Notes under the pieces: generated by a model
Told to the model about the DNA's origin: nothing
Databases searched by the model: none
What the model saw: the letters and a program-made list of their open reading frames with translations, nothing else
Made by a program: the position numbers and the translations under genes
Assembly: GCA_001829785.1 (NCBI GenBank)
Contig: MICF01000005.1
Location: 248,001-312,000 of the forward strand
Reading direction: 5' to 3'
From: Sulfurimonas sp. RIFOXYD12_FULL_33_39
GTDB taxonomy: Bacteria > Campylobacterota > Campylobacteria > Campylobacterales > Sulfurimonadaceae
Length of the DNA: 64,000 nt
Shown: in pieces, positions 46,517 through 55,542 of the stretch
How positions within the stretch are numbered: position 1 is the stretch's first letter
Layout of the letters: each line of letters begins with the position of its first letter

Positions 46517-48321
46517 AAATTTACCTCATTTATTTTAGTTTGTATAAGCGAAAGAAATTCACTTTCACTTAAGTTATATTGTTCTCTCGTTCTTCTGTCA
46601 CGAATCGCAACAGTTCGAGACTGAGCCTCTTCATCACCTATAACAACAAGCATAGGCACTTTTGTTTTTTCTGCTGTTCTTATTCTTTTATTTAAAGAAT
46701 CATTTTTAGAGTAGATTTCACTATCTGCTCCTAAATCTATCAATTTATCTGCCAACTCTTTAGCATAATCGTTATGCGTAGAAGCTATCGGGACGATTGC
46801 AACTTGAGTCGGAGCGATAAACATTGGAAACTCTCCAGCGTAATGCTCCGTTAATATACCAATAAAACGCTCAAACGAACCTAAAATTGCTCTATGAATC
46901 ATAACTGGCTGAATTTTGTCATTATTCTCACCGTTATACTCTAATTCAAATCTAGAAGGCAGATTAAAGTCCAGCTGAATTGTGCCACACTGCCACTCAC
47001 GCCCGATTGCATCGGTAATTTTAATATCAATCTTTGGTCCGTAAAAAGCTCCGCCGCCTTCATCTATCTCATAAACAAGACCGTTTTTATCCATTGCATT
47101 TTTTAAAGCCTGTGTAGAAATTTCCCACACTTCATCGCTTCCTACTGCTTTTTCAGGTTTAGTAGAAATCATCATCTTATAATCAAACTCAAATGTTGAC
47201 ATAATTTTATCTACAAAATCAACAACTTCTATGATTTGCTCTTCAATCTGGTCAGCTCTACAAAAGATATGTGCATCATCTTGTGTAAATTCACGAACAC
47301 GGAATAACCCGTGAAGAGCTCCCGTCATCTCATGACGATGAACAACTCCATACTCAAAATATTTAAGCGGCAAATCTCTATATGAGTGTAAATCTTCTTC
47401 ATATACCTTAATATGTCCGACACAGTTCATCGGTTTTACGCCAAACTCTATCTCGTCTATATTTGTAAAGTACATGTTCTCGCCGTAGTTTTGATAATGT
47501 CCTGAAGTTTTCCACAAATCTGAACGAAGCATTTCAGGACCGCGAACAGGCTCATAACCGCGTTTTCTATGTGCTTTAAAAAGAAGTGATTCAAGTCTTG
47601 CACGAAGTCTTCCACCAGCTGGAAGCCAGATAGGAAAACCTGCTCCGACCTCTTCACGGAACGTGAAAAGCTTCATCTCGTTACCGAGTTTTCTGTGGTC
47701 ACGTTTTTCAGCCTCAGCCATTTGGTCTAAATATGCTTTTAGCGCCTCTTTATCCGCAAATGCAATACCGTATATACGAGTCAGCATCTCATTTTTAGAA
47801 TCCCCACCTAAGTATGCACCTGCAATTTTAGTAAGTTTAAAATATCTTATAAGCCCTATATTCGGTAAGTGAGGCCCACGGCATAAATCTTCAAAATCAC
47901 CCTGCTTATATATAGAAACTCTCTCACTTGGTATTCTATCCATAACAGAAAGTTTAAGATGGTCATTTTTAAATTTTTCTTTAGCTTCAGTCATAGAAAT
48001 ATCATATTTCTCTATCTCATATTTTTTCTTAGCTAACGATAGCATCTCTTTTTCAATATTTTTAAGGTCGCCCTCTCCAATCTCTTGACTTGTCTTAAAA
48101 TCATAGTAAAAACCCTCTTTTACAGTAGGTCCAACATAAAATTTTGCATCCGGATACAGTGATTTTATAGCCTGAGCCATAAGGTGAGCGGTAGAGTGAC
48201 GAAGAACTTCTAAAGAATCAGGTGAATTATCCAGATGAATCTGCTCACCCTCAAATCCTTTCTCTTTTGCAGTTTGCAAATCAATTATTTCGCCGTTATG
48301 TTTTATTGCTATTACATTCAA
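46513..48321 (-). CDS. thrS: threonyl-tRNA synthetase
   Basis: A 602-residue class II synthetase. It has a short N-terminal TGS-like region, the editing domain ([11 protein letters not shown] near 40-55 and the [10 protein letters not shown] zinc/editing motif), the catalytic core (motif 2 [28 protein letters not shown], motif 3 [13 protein letters not shown]) and the anticodon-binding end. It is slightly short compared with the 642 residues of E. coli. It is upstream of and overlaps infC. Confidence 0.98.
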   Translation of the reverse strand: MNVIAIKHNGEIIDLQTAKEKGFEGEQIHLDNSPDSLEVLRHSTAHLMAQAIKSLYPDAKFYVGPTVKEGFYYDFKTSQEIGEGDLKNIEKEMLSLAKKKYEIEKYDISMTEAKEKFKNDHLKLSVMDRIPSERVSIYKQGDFEDLCRGPHLPNIGLIRYFKLTKIAGAYLGGDSKNEMLTRIYGIAFADKEALKAYLDQMAEAEKRDHRKLGNEMKLFTFREEVGAGFPIWLPAGGRLRARLESLLFKAHRKRGYEPVRGPEMLRSDLWKTSGHYQNYGENMYFTNIDEIEFGVKPMNCVGHIKVYEEDLHSYRDLPLKYFEYGVVHRHEMTGALHGLFRVREFTQDDAHIFCRADQIEEQIIEVVDFVDKIMSTFEFDYKMMISTKPEKAVGSDEVWEISTQALKNAMDKNGLVYEIDEGGGAFYGPKIDIKITDAIGREWQCGTIQLDFNLPSRFELEYNGENNDKIQPVMIHRAILGSFERFIGILTEHYAGEFPMFIAPTQVAIVPIASTHNDYAKELADKLIDLGADSEIYSKNDSLNKRIRTAEKTKVPMLVVIGDEEAQSRTVAIRDRRTREQYNLSESEFLSLIQTKINEVNF

Positions 48322-48356
48322 ATTTTTATTCCTATCTATTTTTAATTACATGTACT

Positions 48357-50042
48357 CTAAATTTCAGTTTTTAAAACCGCTCCGTTTGAAGCGTTTGAAA
48401 CTAAAAGCTGATAACGTTTAAGCCACTTAGATTTTACCTCATTTTTATACGGTTTGTAATTTGCTCTTCTTTTTGCAAGCACGTCTTCACTTACATTAAG
48501 TTGCAAAATATGCTTATCAACGTCTAGTTCTATCTCATCGCCATCTTCAATAAAAGCTATCAAACCGCCCTCGGCAGCTTCTGGAGAAACGTGACCGATA
48601 CTCGCACCCTTAGTTGCTCCTGAAAAACGACCGTCTGTTATTAAAGCTACACTATCACCAAGCCCCATTCCTTGAATAAGTGCAGTGGGTGCTAACATCT
48701 CCTGCATCCCAGGTCCACCTTTTGGACCCTCGTAACGGATAACCACAACATCGCCTGACTTAACTTTACGAGACATTATTCCAGTTATTGCCTCAGGCTG
48801 AGAGTTAAAGCAGATTGCTTTTCCTTTAAACTGACGCATGTTTGGCTCAATTCCTGCGGTTTTAACAACTGCACCTTCTAATGCCAAATTTCCGAATAAA
48901 ATTGAAAGTCCGCCTACTTTTGAGTAAGCATTCTCATTTGTATGAATGATTGCTTCGTTTAAAATATGCGCATCGGCTATTCTCTCGCCCAATGTCTCAC
49001 CTGTTACAGTTGGGTTATCAAGATAAAGAAGTCCGCCTCTGCGACTGACCTCTTTCATAACCGCGTTAACACCGCCTGCTTTATCGATATCATCCATATG
49101 AACAGTTGTTAATGACGGAGAAATCTTAGCGATATGTGCAACATTATCAGCTATTTCATTGATTTTTTCAATAGGAAAATCAACTTCTGCCTCTTTTGCG
49201 ATTGCTAACATGTGAAGCACGGTATTTGAACTTCCACCCATAGCCATATCAACTACAAAAGCATTATGAATTGCTTTTTCGTTTAAAACATTGCGCAAGT
49301 TGTATTTGCTGTCATCAGCTTTTGCCATCTCAACAATTCGTTTAGCGGCTTTTTCAACCATCTCTATACGAGCAGGAGTCATAGCTAAAACAGTTCCATT
49401 TCCAGGAAGAGCTATACCCATAGCTTCACAAAGAGTATTCATAGAGTTTGCCGTAAACATTCCTGAACAGCTTCCCCCACTTGGACATGCGTTACACTCT
49501 ATATCATAAAGTTCTTCATCGCTTATCTTGCCTTCGGCATGTTCGCCTACTGCTTCAAATGCAGTTGCTAAGTCTATCGCCGTGCCATCTTTTTTATGCC
49601 CTGCCGGCATTGGACCGCCTGAGACAAAAACGGTAGGAACATTAACACGGAGTGCACCCATAATCATACCGGGAACAATTTTATCGCAGTTAGGAATACA
49701 TATGAGAGCATCTAATTTATGAGCATTCATAACAGTTTCAATAGAATCAGCAATAATTTCACGAGAAGGTAAAGAGTATAACATACCGTCATGCCCCATA
49801 GCTATTCCATCGTCAACACCGATAGTATTAAATACAAATGGAACTCCGCCCGCTTCCCTAATAGCCTTTTTTACAATTTCACCATACTCATGTAGAAAAA
49901 AGTGTCCAGGGATAATATCTATATAACTGTTTGCTATTCCGATAAAAGGTTTGTCAAAATCTTCATCTTTTAACCCCGTTGCACGAAGCAGTGAACGGTG
50001 AGGAGCCTTATCAAAGCCCTTTTTTATGGTATCGCTTCTCAT
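48357..50042 (-). CDS. ilvD: dihydroxy-acid dehydratase
   Basis: A 561-residue iron-sulphur enzyme in valine/isoleucine synthesis. Cluster cysteines appear in [11 protein letters not shown] and [20 protein letters not shown]; the Mg-binding region [13 protein letters not shown] and the end motif [19 protein letters not shown] are intact. It is transcribed alone, divergent from the tRNA cluster. Confidence 0.97.
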   Translation of the reverse strand: MRSDTIKKGFDKAPHRSLLRATGLKDEDFDKPFIGIANSYIDIIPGHFFLHEYGEIVKKAIREAGGVPFVFNTIGVDDGIAMGHDGMLYSLPSREIIADSIETVMNAHKLDALICIPNCDKIVPGMIMGALRVNVPTVFVSGGPMPAGHKKDGTAIDLATAFEAVGEHAEGKISDEELYDIECNACPSGGSCSGMFTANSMNTLCEAMGIALPGNGTVLAMTPARIEMVEKAAKRIVEMAKADDSKYNLRNVLNEKAIHNAFVVDMAMGGSSNTVLHMLAIAKEAEVDFPIEKINEIADNVAHIAKISPSLTTVHMDDIDKAGGVNAVMKEVSRRGGLLYLDNPTVTGETLGERIADAHILNEAIIHTNENAYSKVGGLSILFGNLALEGAVVKTAGIEPNMRQFKGKAICFNSQPEAITGIMSRKVKSGDVVVIRYEGPKGGPGMQEMLAPTALIQGMGLGDSVALITDGRFSGATKGASIGHVSPEAAEGGLIAFIEDGDEIELDVDKHILQLNVSEDVLAKRRANYKPYKNEVKSKWLKRYQLLVSNASNGAVLKTEI

Positions 50043-50122
50043 TAAAATCCTTAACTCTATTGTTGTTATTTCCTATTAAGAATGAAATTATACCATTTTT
50101 TTAAATTTTTTTCTAAAAACTC

Positions 50123-50151
50123 TTTACAAACGAAAATTAAATCGCTATAAT
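50123..50151 (+). promoter_or_regulatory. promoter of the tRNA cluster
   Basis: TTTACA (50123-50128), 17-bp spacer, TATAAT (50146-50151), 33 nt upstream of the tRNA-Gly gene and facing it. Confidence 0.75.
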
Positions 50152-50184
50152 TCCGCTCACTTAAAAAAATAAGTGCAAAAAATT

Positions 50185-50259
50185 GCGGGAATAGCTCAGT
50201 GGTAGAGCACAACCTTGCCAAGGTTGGGGTCGCGAGTTCGAACCTCGTTTCCCGCTCCA
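50185..50259 (+). tRNA. tRNA-Gly (GCC)
   Basis: 75 nt including encoded CCA. Acceptor GCGGGAA pairs with TTCCCGC; the anticodon loop TTGCCAA gives GCC; GTTCGAA T-loop present. First of four tRNAs. Confidence 0.97.
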
Positions 50260-50308
50260 TTAAATATAAAAAACAAAAAAAAGATATCCGATATCTTTAA
50301 AAACCCAT

Positions 50309-50395
50309 GCCCGGGTGGTGAAATCGGTAGACACAAGGGATTTAAAATCCCTCGCTCGTAAGGGTGTGCCGGTTCAAGTCCGGCTTCGGGCACCA
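50309..50395 (+). tRNA. tRNA-Leu (UAA)
   Basis: 87 nt with a long variable arm and encoded CCA. Acceptor GCCCGGG pairs at the 3' end (CTTCGGGC, one mismatch/bulge); anticodon loop TTTAAAA gives UAA; GTTCAAG T-loop. Confidence 0.96.
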
Positions 50396-50419
50396 TTATT
50401 ATAAATTTTTGTTGAAACT

Positions 50420-50493
50420 GGTGCCATCGCCAAGTGGTAAGGCCGCAGCCTGCAAAGCTGCTATCCCCAGTTCAAATCTGGGTGGCACCTCCA
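50420..50493 (+). tRNA. tRNA-Cys (GCA)
   Basis: 74 nt with encoded CCA. Acceptor GGTGCCA pairs with TGGCACC; anticodon loop CTGCAAA gives GCA; GTTCAAA T-loop. Confidence 0.96.
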
Positions 50494-50525
50494 ATTATTT
50501 ATATTTATACTTTTTTTACAAACGT

Positions 50526-50614
50526 GGATCTTTGGCAGAGTTGGTCGATTGCACCGGTCTTGAAAACCGGCGAGGGTTATACCTCCCAGAGTTCGAATCT
50601 CTGAGGGTCCACCA
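50526..50614 (+). tRNA. tRNA-Ser (UGA)
   Basis: 89 nt with long variable arm and encoded CCA. Acceptor GGATCTT pairs with AGGGTCC (two G-U pairs); anticodon loop CTTGAAA gives UGA; GTTCGAA T-loop. Last of the cluster. The 3' end lies 7 nt from the stop of the convergent cyclase gene. Confidence 0.96.
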
Positions 50615-50620
50615 CTTTTT

Positions 50621-51901
50621 TTATTCAACGCGATTTCTACCCCTCTCTTTAGCAAGATAAAGTTTTTCATCTACCTTAATGACATATTTATCAATACTCT
50701 CTTGTGTTGAGGCTACATTATTATCAACAAGAACAGTAATTGTTCCTATACTTACCGTATAACGAATAGTCACATTCTCAATAATTACCTCTTTGGAAGC
50801 CGTTAAATCACAGATTTTTTGTGCAAGCAAAAGAGTCTCTTTTCTGTCTGTCATAGGAAGTAGAATCATAAACTCCTCCCCGCCAAAACGAAAAATATAG
50901 TCTGACTTTCTTAGAGTTTGCTCCAATATTTTTGAAAAGTGTTGAAGCACTAAATCTCCTACCGCATGTCCGTAAGTATCATTAATTAATTTAAAATGAT
51001 CCAAATCACACATCATAAGAGCAAATTCTCTGCCGGTAGCTTTAGCTATCTCTATTTTACTTAGCATTATTTTATTAAATAAGCGTCTAGTAAGCAGATG
51101 TGTCAGAGGATCTTTAGCACTCTCTTCTATCTCATTTAAAAAAGCAATCTCATTCCCGATTTCAAGCGAGTAGTAGTCTATTCTATGCATAAGATGAATA
51201 AGAGTTGCAGGATGAGATTTCTTACCCTTGCAGTAATTGACAACATTTGCAGCCAAATCATGCAGATTCATATGAAGCTTATCTATTGCCTTAAAGTGAG
51301 ATGTGGAGAGAAGATACGAGGTTGAAGAACCTTTCATCCATTTGCCAAAGTCACATAAAGTAGGATTAAGCTGAGGATAATCTTCATCATACTCTTTTTT
51401 TTGAACATAAGCGATAAGTTTGATTATCCATTTTATATGATTTTCGTAATGTATCATAAACTTTTTATCAGGCATCAATTGTATATGTGATAATCGAAGC
51501 TCATTTTTAAGCTTTAGCTGATTTAAAAATTTGTATAAATATAAAACCGTGATTTGTTGTTCATGCTCTAAAAAAAAGAGATTAACTTCATCTATATATT
51601 CAAATTCATGTTTATTTATAAGAGTCCCAAGAAGCTTTCGTACGACGGTAACAAGCTCACTATATAAAAATAGATACGATATATCTTGTTCAATCGTAAA
51701 GTTTACAACTATTTTTGTATTTTCTTCAATTTCTTCTTGACATGTAGATAAAAGAAGGTTTAAAAACAGTTTTTTATACTCTATAATTGCATGTGTATAT
51801 AAAAATTCAGTTGAATACTCGGACTGTATAGTCTCAAGATTAATATTGTAACTATCAACACACTCTTTAATTTCAGAAAAATACTTTTTTATCACTTTCA
51901 T
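50621..51901 (-). CDS. diguanylate cyclase with CZB-type zinc-binding domain (DgcZ-like)
   Basis: A 426-residue soluble protein. The C-terminal GGDEF domain (about 262-425) is intact: GGEEF at 340-344, DLDHFKLINDTYGH before it. Upstream, residues 150-225 match a CZB zinc-binding domain: a histidine in HYENHIKW (His155), LCDFGKWM (Cys183), and His210/His214 in KLHMNLH. The Cys-27-His-4-His spacing is the same as in E. coli DgcZ (Cys52, His79, His83), whose activity is inhibited by zinc. The first 140 residues are helical and unassigned. This suggests a zinc- or redox-controlled c-di-GMP synthase; family knowledge, not shown here. Confidence 0.85.
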   Translation of the reverse strand: MKVIKKYFSEIKECVDSYNINLETIQSEYSTEFLYTHAIIEYKKLFLNLLLSTCQEEIEENTKIVVNFTIEQDISYLFLYSELVTVVRKLLGTLINKHEFEYIDEVNLFFLEHEQQITVLYLYKFLNQLKLKNELRLSHIQLMPDKKFMIHYENHIKWIIKLIAYVQKKEYDEDYPQLNPTLCDFGKWMKGSSTSYLLSTSHFKAIDKLHMNLHDLAANVVNYCKGKKSHPATLIHLMHRIDYYSLEIGNEIAFLNEIEESAKDPLTHLLTRRLFNKIMLSKIEIAKATGREFALMMCDLDHFKLINDTYGHAVGDLVLQHFSKILEQTLRKSDYIFRFGGEEFMILLPMTDRKETLLLAQKICDLTASKEVIIENVTIRYTVSIGTITVLVDNNVASTQESIDKYVIKVDEKLYLAKERGRNRVE

Positions 51902-52036
51902 TTCAACTTTCCTAATTTAATTATTAAAAAAACAGATATAAGAGATTATAGCTATAAAATTTTAATTTGTTCCTTTATATATTTTTTTGCTCTTAACTTA
52001 TGTTATGATTTCTCTATTAAACATAGGAGATTAAAA

Positions 52037-52366
52037 ATGACAAACGGTATTAAAAAAGTTGGAGTATTTTGGGCGATGGCGATGGCAATTGCGCTTTTAA
52101 CATTGGGAGGATGTGCGAGAGTCGGGACAAATTTTAATGCTAGTCAAGTTCAAAGAATTAAAATTGGCGAAACAACGCAAAATGATGTTGTTGCTATGTT
52201 TGGACAGCCTTGGCGTAAAGGTATTGAAAATGGAGTAAGAATGTGGACTTACGGTCGCTACACATATCGTTTAATAGGTGAAACAGATACTAAAGATTTA
52301 GTTATTAAATTTAATAACGAAGGAAAAGTAAGCTCTTACACCTTTAATACAACAATTAACGACTAA
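52037..52366 (+). CDS. SmpA/OmlA (BamE-like) lipoprotein
   Basis: A 109-residue lipoprotein precursor: hydrophobic signal (about 8-25) ending in lipobox LGGC, followed by the SmpA/OmlA domain (RIKIGETTQNDVVAMFGQPW, then MWTYGRY and VIKFNNEGKVSSYTF). BamE-type proteins assist outer-membrane protein assembly, though in Campylobacterota the assignment to the Bam complex is uncertain. It has a strong hairpin terminator downstream. Confidence 0.85.
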   Translation: MTNGIKKVGVFWAMAMAIALLTLGGCARVGTNFNASQVQRIKIGETTQNDVVAMFGQPWRKGIENGVRMWTYGRYTYRLIGETDTKDLVIKFNNEGKVSSYTFNTTIND

Positions 52367-52389
52367 TCACTTAACTGAAATAAAAAACA

Positions 52390-52418
52390 TTTTAGAGCCT
52401 TAAAAAAAGGCTCTAAAA
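52390..52418. terminator. bidirectional terminator after the OmlA-like gene
   Basis: Perfect 12-bp arms TTTTAGAGCCTT (52390-52401) and AAGGCTCTAAAA (52407-52418), five-A loop, with A/T tracts at both ends; serves the convergent lipoprotein and yaeQ genes. Confidence 0.85.
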
Positions 52419-52428
52419 CAAACTAAAT

Positions 52429-52959
52429 CTATTTATATTTTTCTTCTACGATAGTTACATTGTGTTCATCATCAATCAGACTAAGCTCACCGTCACTTAT
52501 ATTGCATTGTAAAGTCATAGTTCTTTGTACAAGCTGCTCTATATCTTGGCTAATATTAAGATGTATTACAGATAAATTGTTAAAACGCTTAAGTGACTTT
52601 TCCATCTGTTTCCACCAAGCTGACGCACTTCCTTCTTGATAGGTATAAATTATAACTTTCTGGGAACGCCCGCATGCTTTTTTTATACGTTTTTCATCAG
52701 GCTGACCTAAATCTATCCAGAGCTTAATATCCCCGTCTAATGATTTTTGCCATAAATCAGGCTCATCATCTTGAGAAATACCTTTGCAAAAGACCAATGC
52801 TTCATCTGCATTAAATACAAATGCCGCTAAGCGAACCATTAACCGCAGCTCATTTTCCGAAGGGTGTTTGGCTAAAGTAAAATTATGCTCAGAATAATAA
52901 TTACGATCCATATCCGCAATATTTAATGCGGTCTTGTAAATAGTTGCTTTAGCGGCCAT
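52429..52959 (-). CDS. yaeQ: YaeQ family protein
   Basis: A 176-residue member of the YaeQ family, which has a variant PD-(D/E)XK nuclease fold; its cellular role is not settled. Recognised by AKATIYKTALNIADMDRNYY, the DDEPDLWQK stretch, LWIDLGQPDEKRIKKACGR and the WW pair (SAWWKQ). The longest frame begins at 52992, but ATG 52959 has AAGGA five nt upstream and gives the conserved start MAAKATIYK, so I use it. Confidence 0.92.
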   Translation of the reverse strand: MAAKATIYKTALNIADMDRNYYSEHNFTLAKHPSENELRLMVRLAAFVFNADEALVFCKGISQDDEPDLWQKSLDGDIKLWIDLGQPDEKRIKKACGRSQKVIIYTYQEGSASAWWKQMEKSLKRFNNLSVIHLNISQDIEQLVQRTMTLQCNISDGELSLIDDEHNVTIVEEKYK

Positions 52960-53091
52960 CTTTTTCCTTATATTTGATTCTAATATTTTCAAGAGTATGC
53001 AATGATAGAGTTTTTATTCTATTTTTTTAGTAAAACTATGTAAAAATGTCAATATCAAGATAAAAATAGCATAAAACAATCAAGGTCAAAT

Positions 53092-53403
53092 ATGAAATCT
53101 TCTCTTAAAAATAAAAGAAATAATTCTGCAGCTAAAAGTACTGCAAGAAAACCGCTTTCAAAAGATAAGCAAATTGATTTAACACCGAAAAATGAAGTTA
53201 AAGAGATGTTTATAAATTGGTTTAAAAAAAACAACAATATAGGTCAGATTATGACAAAACAAGATGTTGTTCAAAATATTTTAACCAAATTAAATGCAAA
53301 ACAAGATGATGCTTTGGAAGAGGCGATGAATGAGCTAAAAAAAGATGGTTTATTCGAAATAAAAGAAGACGGTGTCACATTAGTTCTGACTAAAATTTGC
53401 TGA
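53092..53403 (+). CDS. small basic hypothetical protein with winged-helix-like C terminus
   Basis: A 103-residue protein, not recognised. The first 30 residues are rich in Lys/Ser/Arg and probably disordered. Residues 34-100 (EVKEMFINWFKKNNNIGQIM, a helix LEEAMNELKKDGL, then hairpin FEIKEDGVTLVL) look like a winged helix-turn-helix, so nucleic-acid binding is plausible. Lies between divergent yaeQ and the end of the perR-like gene. Confidence 0.6.
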   Translation: MKSSLKNKRNNSAAKSTARKPLSKDKQIDLTPKNEVKEMFINWFKKNNNIGQIMTKQDVVQNILTKLNAKQDDALEEAMNELKKDGLFEIKEDGVTLVLTKIC

Positions 53404-53408
53404 GTTAA

Positions 53409-53822
53409 CTAAACAGTACCTTTTTGACATGTAGGGCAAATACCCGATAATACAAGTGAATTATCATCAAACATGTAGCCGCTTTTTTCTGAAATATTTT
53501 TAACTATACTGTCTAAACAAACTTTTACGTCTTCTAGCTTTTCGCACTTTTTGCAAATCATATGAGAGTGTTCATCTTTTAGAATCTCATATTTTGATTT
53601 ACCGTTAGGTACTTTTACTTCTTTTAAAAGATTGACTTCCATCATAAAACTTATATTTTTATAAAGTGTTGCGATTGATATGGAGTAAAAATCTTTGCGA
53701 ATGATAGTAAAAAGTTCTTCGATACTTACATGTCCCATATCACCCAATACGGAAAGTATTCCTATACGTTGAGGCGTAACTTTTAAATTGTGCTCTCTGA
53801 GCAGTAGTTCATAATTTTTCAT
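53409..53822 (-). CDS. perR: Fur-family repressor, PerR-like
   Basis: A 137-residue Fur-family metalloregulator. DNA-binding part: LREHNLKVTPQRIGILSVL and ISIATLYKNISFM. Metal sites: HSH in KDEHSHMIC plus two structural zinc pairs, CKKC and CPTC. The neighbour and sequence features favour PerR, the peroxide sensor, over Fur. It is divergent from a cytochrome c peroxidase gene, a target that PerR would be expected to control. Confidence 0.8.
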   Translation of the reverse strand: MKNYELLLREHNLKVTPQRIGILSVLGDMGHVSIEELFTIIRKDFYSISIATLYKNISFMMEVNLLKEVKVPNGKSKYEILKDEHSHMICKKCEKLEDVKVCLDSIVKNISEKSGYMFDDNSLVLSGICPTCQKGTV

Positions 53823-53884
53823 GATTGAGATGGTAGCATTTATATTAATAATTTTAAATAAAAATTTTTTAATATATTTATATT

Positions 53885-53921
53885 TAAGAATTTAGTAATA
53901 ATTTTTCCTAAATAAGAATTT
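53885..53921. promoter_or_regulatory. direct repeats in the perR/ccp intergenic region
   Basis: TAAGAATTT occurs at 53885-53893 and 53913-53921, 28 bp apart, each followed by a TAATAATT/TATTATT tract; a third half, CTTAAGTTCTTA, lies at about 53934. TATGAT just downstream could be the -10 of the peroxidase gene. Candidate PerR operator. Confidence 0.4.
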
Positions 53922-53989
53922 TTATTATTTATGCTTAAGTTCTTATATGATAAACTCTCAAATATCCAAAATTACTAAGGAGTGTTAAA

Positions 53990-55009
53990 ATGAAATTACT
54001 AAGCTTAGTAGCTATTGCTACTTTATCGACTCTTTCGTTTGCTTCAAGTCTTTCTACTGAAGCCAAAAAAGCAGGTTTAAGACCTATTCCTCAAAGTCAG
54101 TCTGAGATATTAAAGCTTGTTGATGACCCTAAAAATCCTATAACGGATACAAAAGTAGAACTTGGTAAAAAACTCTACTTTGATCCTAGGCTCTCAAAAA
54201 GCTCACTAATTAGCTGTAATACATGTCATAATTTAGGAATGGGCGGAGCTGACGGCGTAAGTGCGGCAATCGGGCATAAATGGACTGCAAATCCACATCA
54301 TCTAAACTCTCCTACCGTATATAACTCAGTACTCAATACAGTACAATTTTGGGACGGTAGAAGCCCTCACCTAGAGGATCAGGCGCAAGGACCGATTCAA
54401 GCGGGACCTGAGATGGCAGCACCTAAAGAGCTCGTTGTTCAAAGAGTTACTTCTATTCCTGCATACGTAGATGAATTTAAAAATGCCTACGGCAGCAACA
54501 TAAAAATTGACTTTGAAAAGATAGCAGACACGATTGCGGTATTTGAACGTACTCTTATTACTCCTTCAAGATTTGATGAATTTATGCACGGCAAAGACAA
54601 TGCATTAAATAAAGCAGAAAAGGATGGTTTGAAAACTTTTATGGACAAAGGCTGTACTACATGTCATAACGATATAGGTATAGGCGGAACTATGCAGCCG
54701 TTCCAGATTGCAAACAAATATAAATTTGCAGATACCGGTGATTTTAAGGGTGATAAAAACGGCATGGTGAAAGCTCCTACACTTCGCAATATAGAAGAGA
54801 CTGCGCCATACTTCCATAATGGTAAAATCTGGTCGCTTCAAGAAGCAATTAAAGAGATGGGAAGCGTACAGCTAGGCATTACTATAAACGATAAAGATGC
54901 GGCTTCAATTGAGATATTTCTAAAAAGTTTAACGGGAACAAAGCCGCAAATTACGTACCCGATACTTCCCTCAAGCACAAACAACACTCCAAAACCTGAT
55001 GCGCTTTAA
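53990..55009 (+). CDS. di-heme cytochrome c peroxidase
   Basis: A 339-residue periplasmic bacterial cytochrome c peroxidase (CcpA/MauG family). Signal peptide about 1-18. Two heme sites: CNTCH (LISCNTCHNLG) near residue 75 and CTTCH (GCTTCHND) near 225. Also conserved are NSPTVYNSVLN, FWDGRSPHLEDQA and APTLRNIEETAPYFHNG. It reduces H2O2 with electrons from c-type cytochromes, protecting a microaerophile. Strong ribosome site (AAGGAG). Confidence 0.95.
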   Translation: MKLLSLVAIATLSTLSFASSLSTEAKKAGLRPIPQSQSEILKLVDDPKNPITDTKVELGKKLYFDPRLSKSSLISCNTCHNLGMGGADGVSAAIGHKWTANPHHLNSPTVYNSVLNTVQFWDGRSPHLEDQAQGPIQAGPEMAAPKELVVQRVTSIPAYVDEFKNAYGSNIKIDFEKIADTIAVFERTLITPSRFDEFMHGKDNALNKAEKDGLKTFMDKGCTTCHNDIGIGGTMQPFQIANKYKFADTGDFKGDKNGMVKAPTLRNIEETAPYFHNGKIWSLQEAIKEMGSVQLGITINDKDAASIEIFLKSLTGTKPQITYPILPSSTNNTPKPDAL

Positions 55010-55016
55010 GCATTAA

Positions 55017-55038
55017 ACGACGGTATTTTTGCCGTCGT
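55017..55038 (+). terminator. hairpin after the peroxidase gene
   Basis: Arms ACGACGG (55017-55023) and CCGTCGT (55032-55038) around a T-rich loop, 8 nt after the stop; no U-run follows. Confidence 0.5.
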
Positions 55039-55095
55039 CATACCTACTTATGTTATAATTAATATCCAAAATATCATTGATAAAAGGATACTTAT

Positions 55096-55542
55096 ATGCC
55101 GTTACCATACTTTAAAAATATACAATCCGACATACTTGCTTATAAAGAGAAACTAGATAAAAATAATGTTACTATCGATAAAACTAATTTGATGTTTTTG
55201 AATCTTATTTTAGATATTTTGGAGTATTTAGGCACAGAAGATGCGAATAACCTCGACGAACAGTGTGAATATAATATTATGACGATGAGAAAAGAGTTTG
55301 AGGGCGTTATACACAGTGATGCAGTCAATGAAAAAGCACAGGCAATTTTGCTTACTTTTTTTCTTCGTGTTGCCAAAGAGATGGAAGTTAAATACAAAAA
55401 AATTGATAATGAATATCTTCAAACACTCTATTCCCTTATGACCTCAAAAGATTTTAAATATCCAAGCTATATCAAGAGTCAAAAAACATTTGCACTTGAT
55501 AAAATGCCAGAAAATATTAGAAGGATGGAATATCTAAAATAA
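55096..55542 (+). CDS. hypothetical protein
   Basis: A 148-residue soluble, mainly helical protein not recognised. A hydrophobic stretch (TNLMFLNLILDILEYLG) is part of a helical bundle, not a membrane segment. Good ribosome site (AAAGGA). Its last 9 nt overlap the 3' end of the convergent PAS-GGDEF gene. Confidence 0.65.
   Translation: MPLPYFKNIQSDILAYKEKLDKNNVTIDKTNLMFLNLILDILEYLGTEDANNLDEQCEYNIMTMRKEFEGVIHSDAVNEKAQAILLTFFLRVAKEMEVKYKKIDNEYLQTLYSLMTSKDFKYPSYIKSQKTFALDKMPENIRRMEYLK

Noticed and set aside
52960..52992. Upstream start of yaeQ at 52992
   Set aside because: ATG 52959 has AAGGA at the right distance and gives the conserved YaeQ N terminus.
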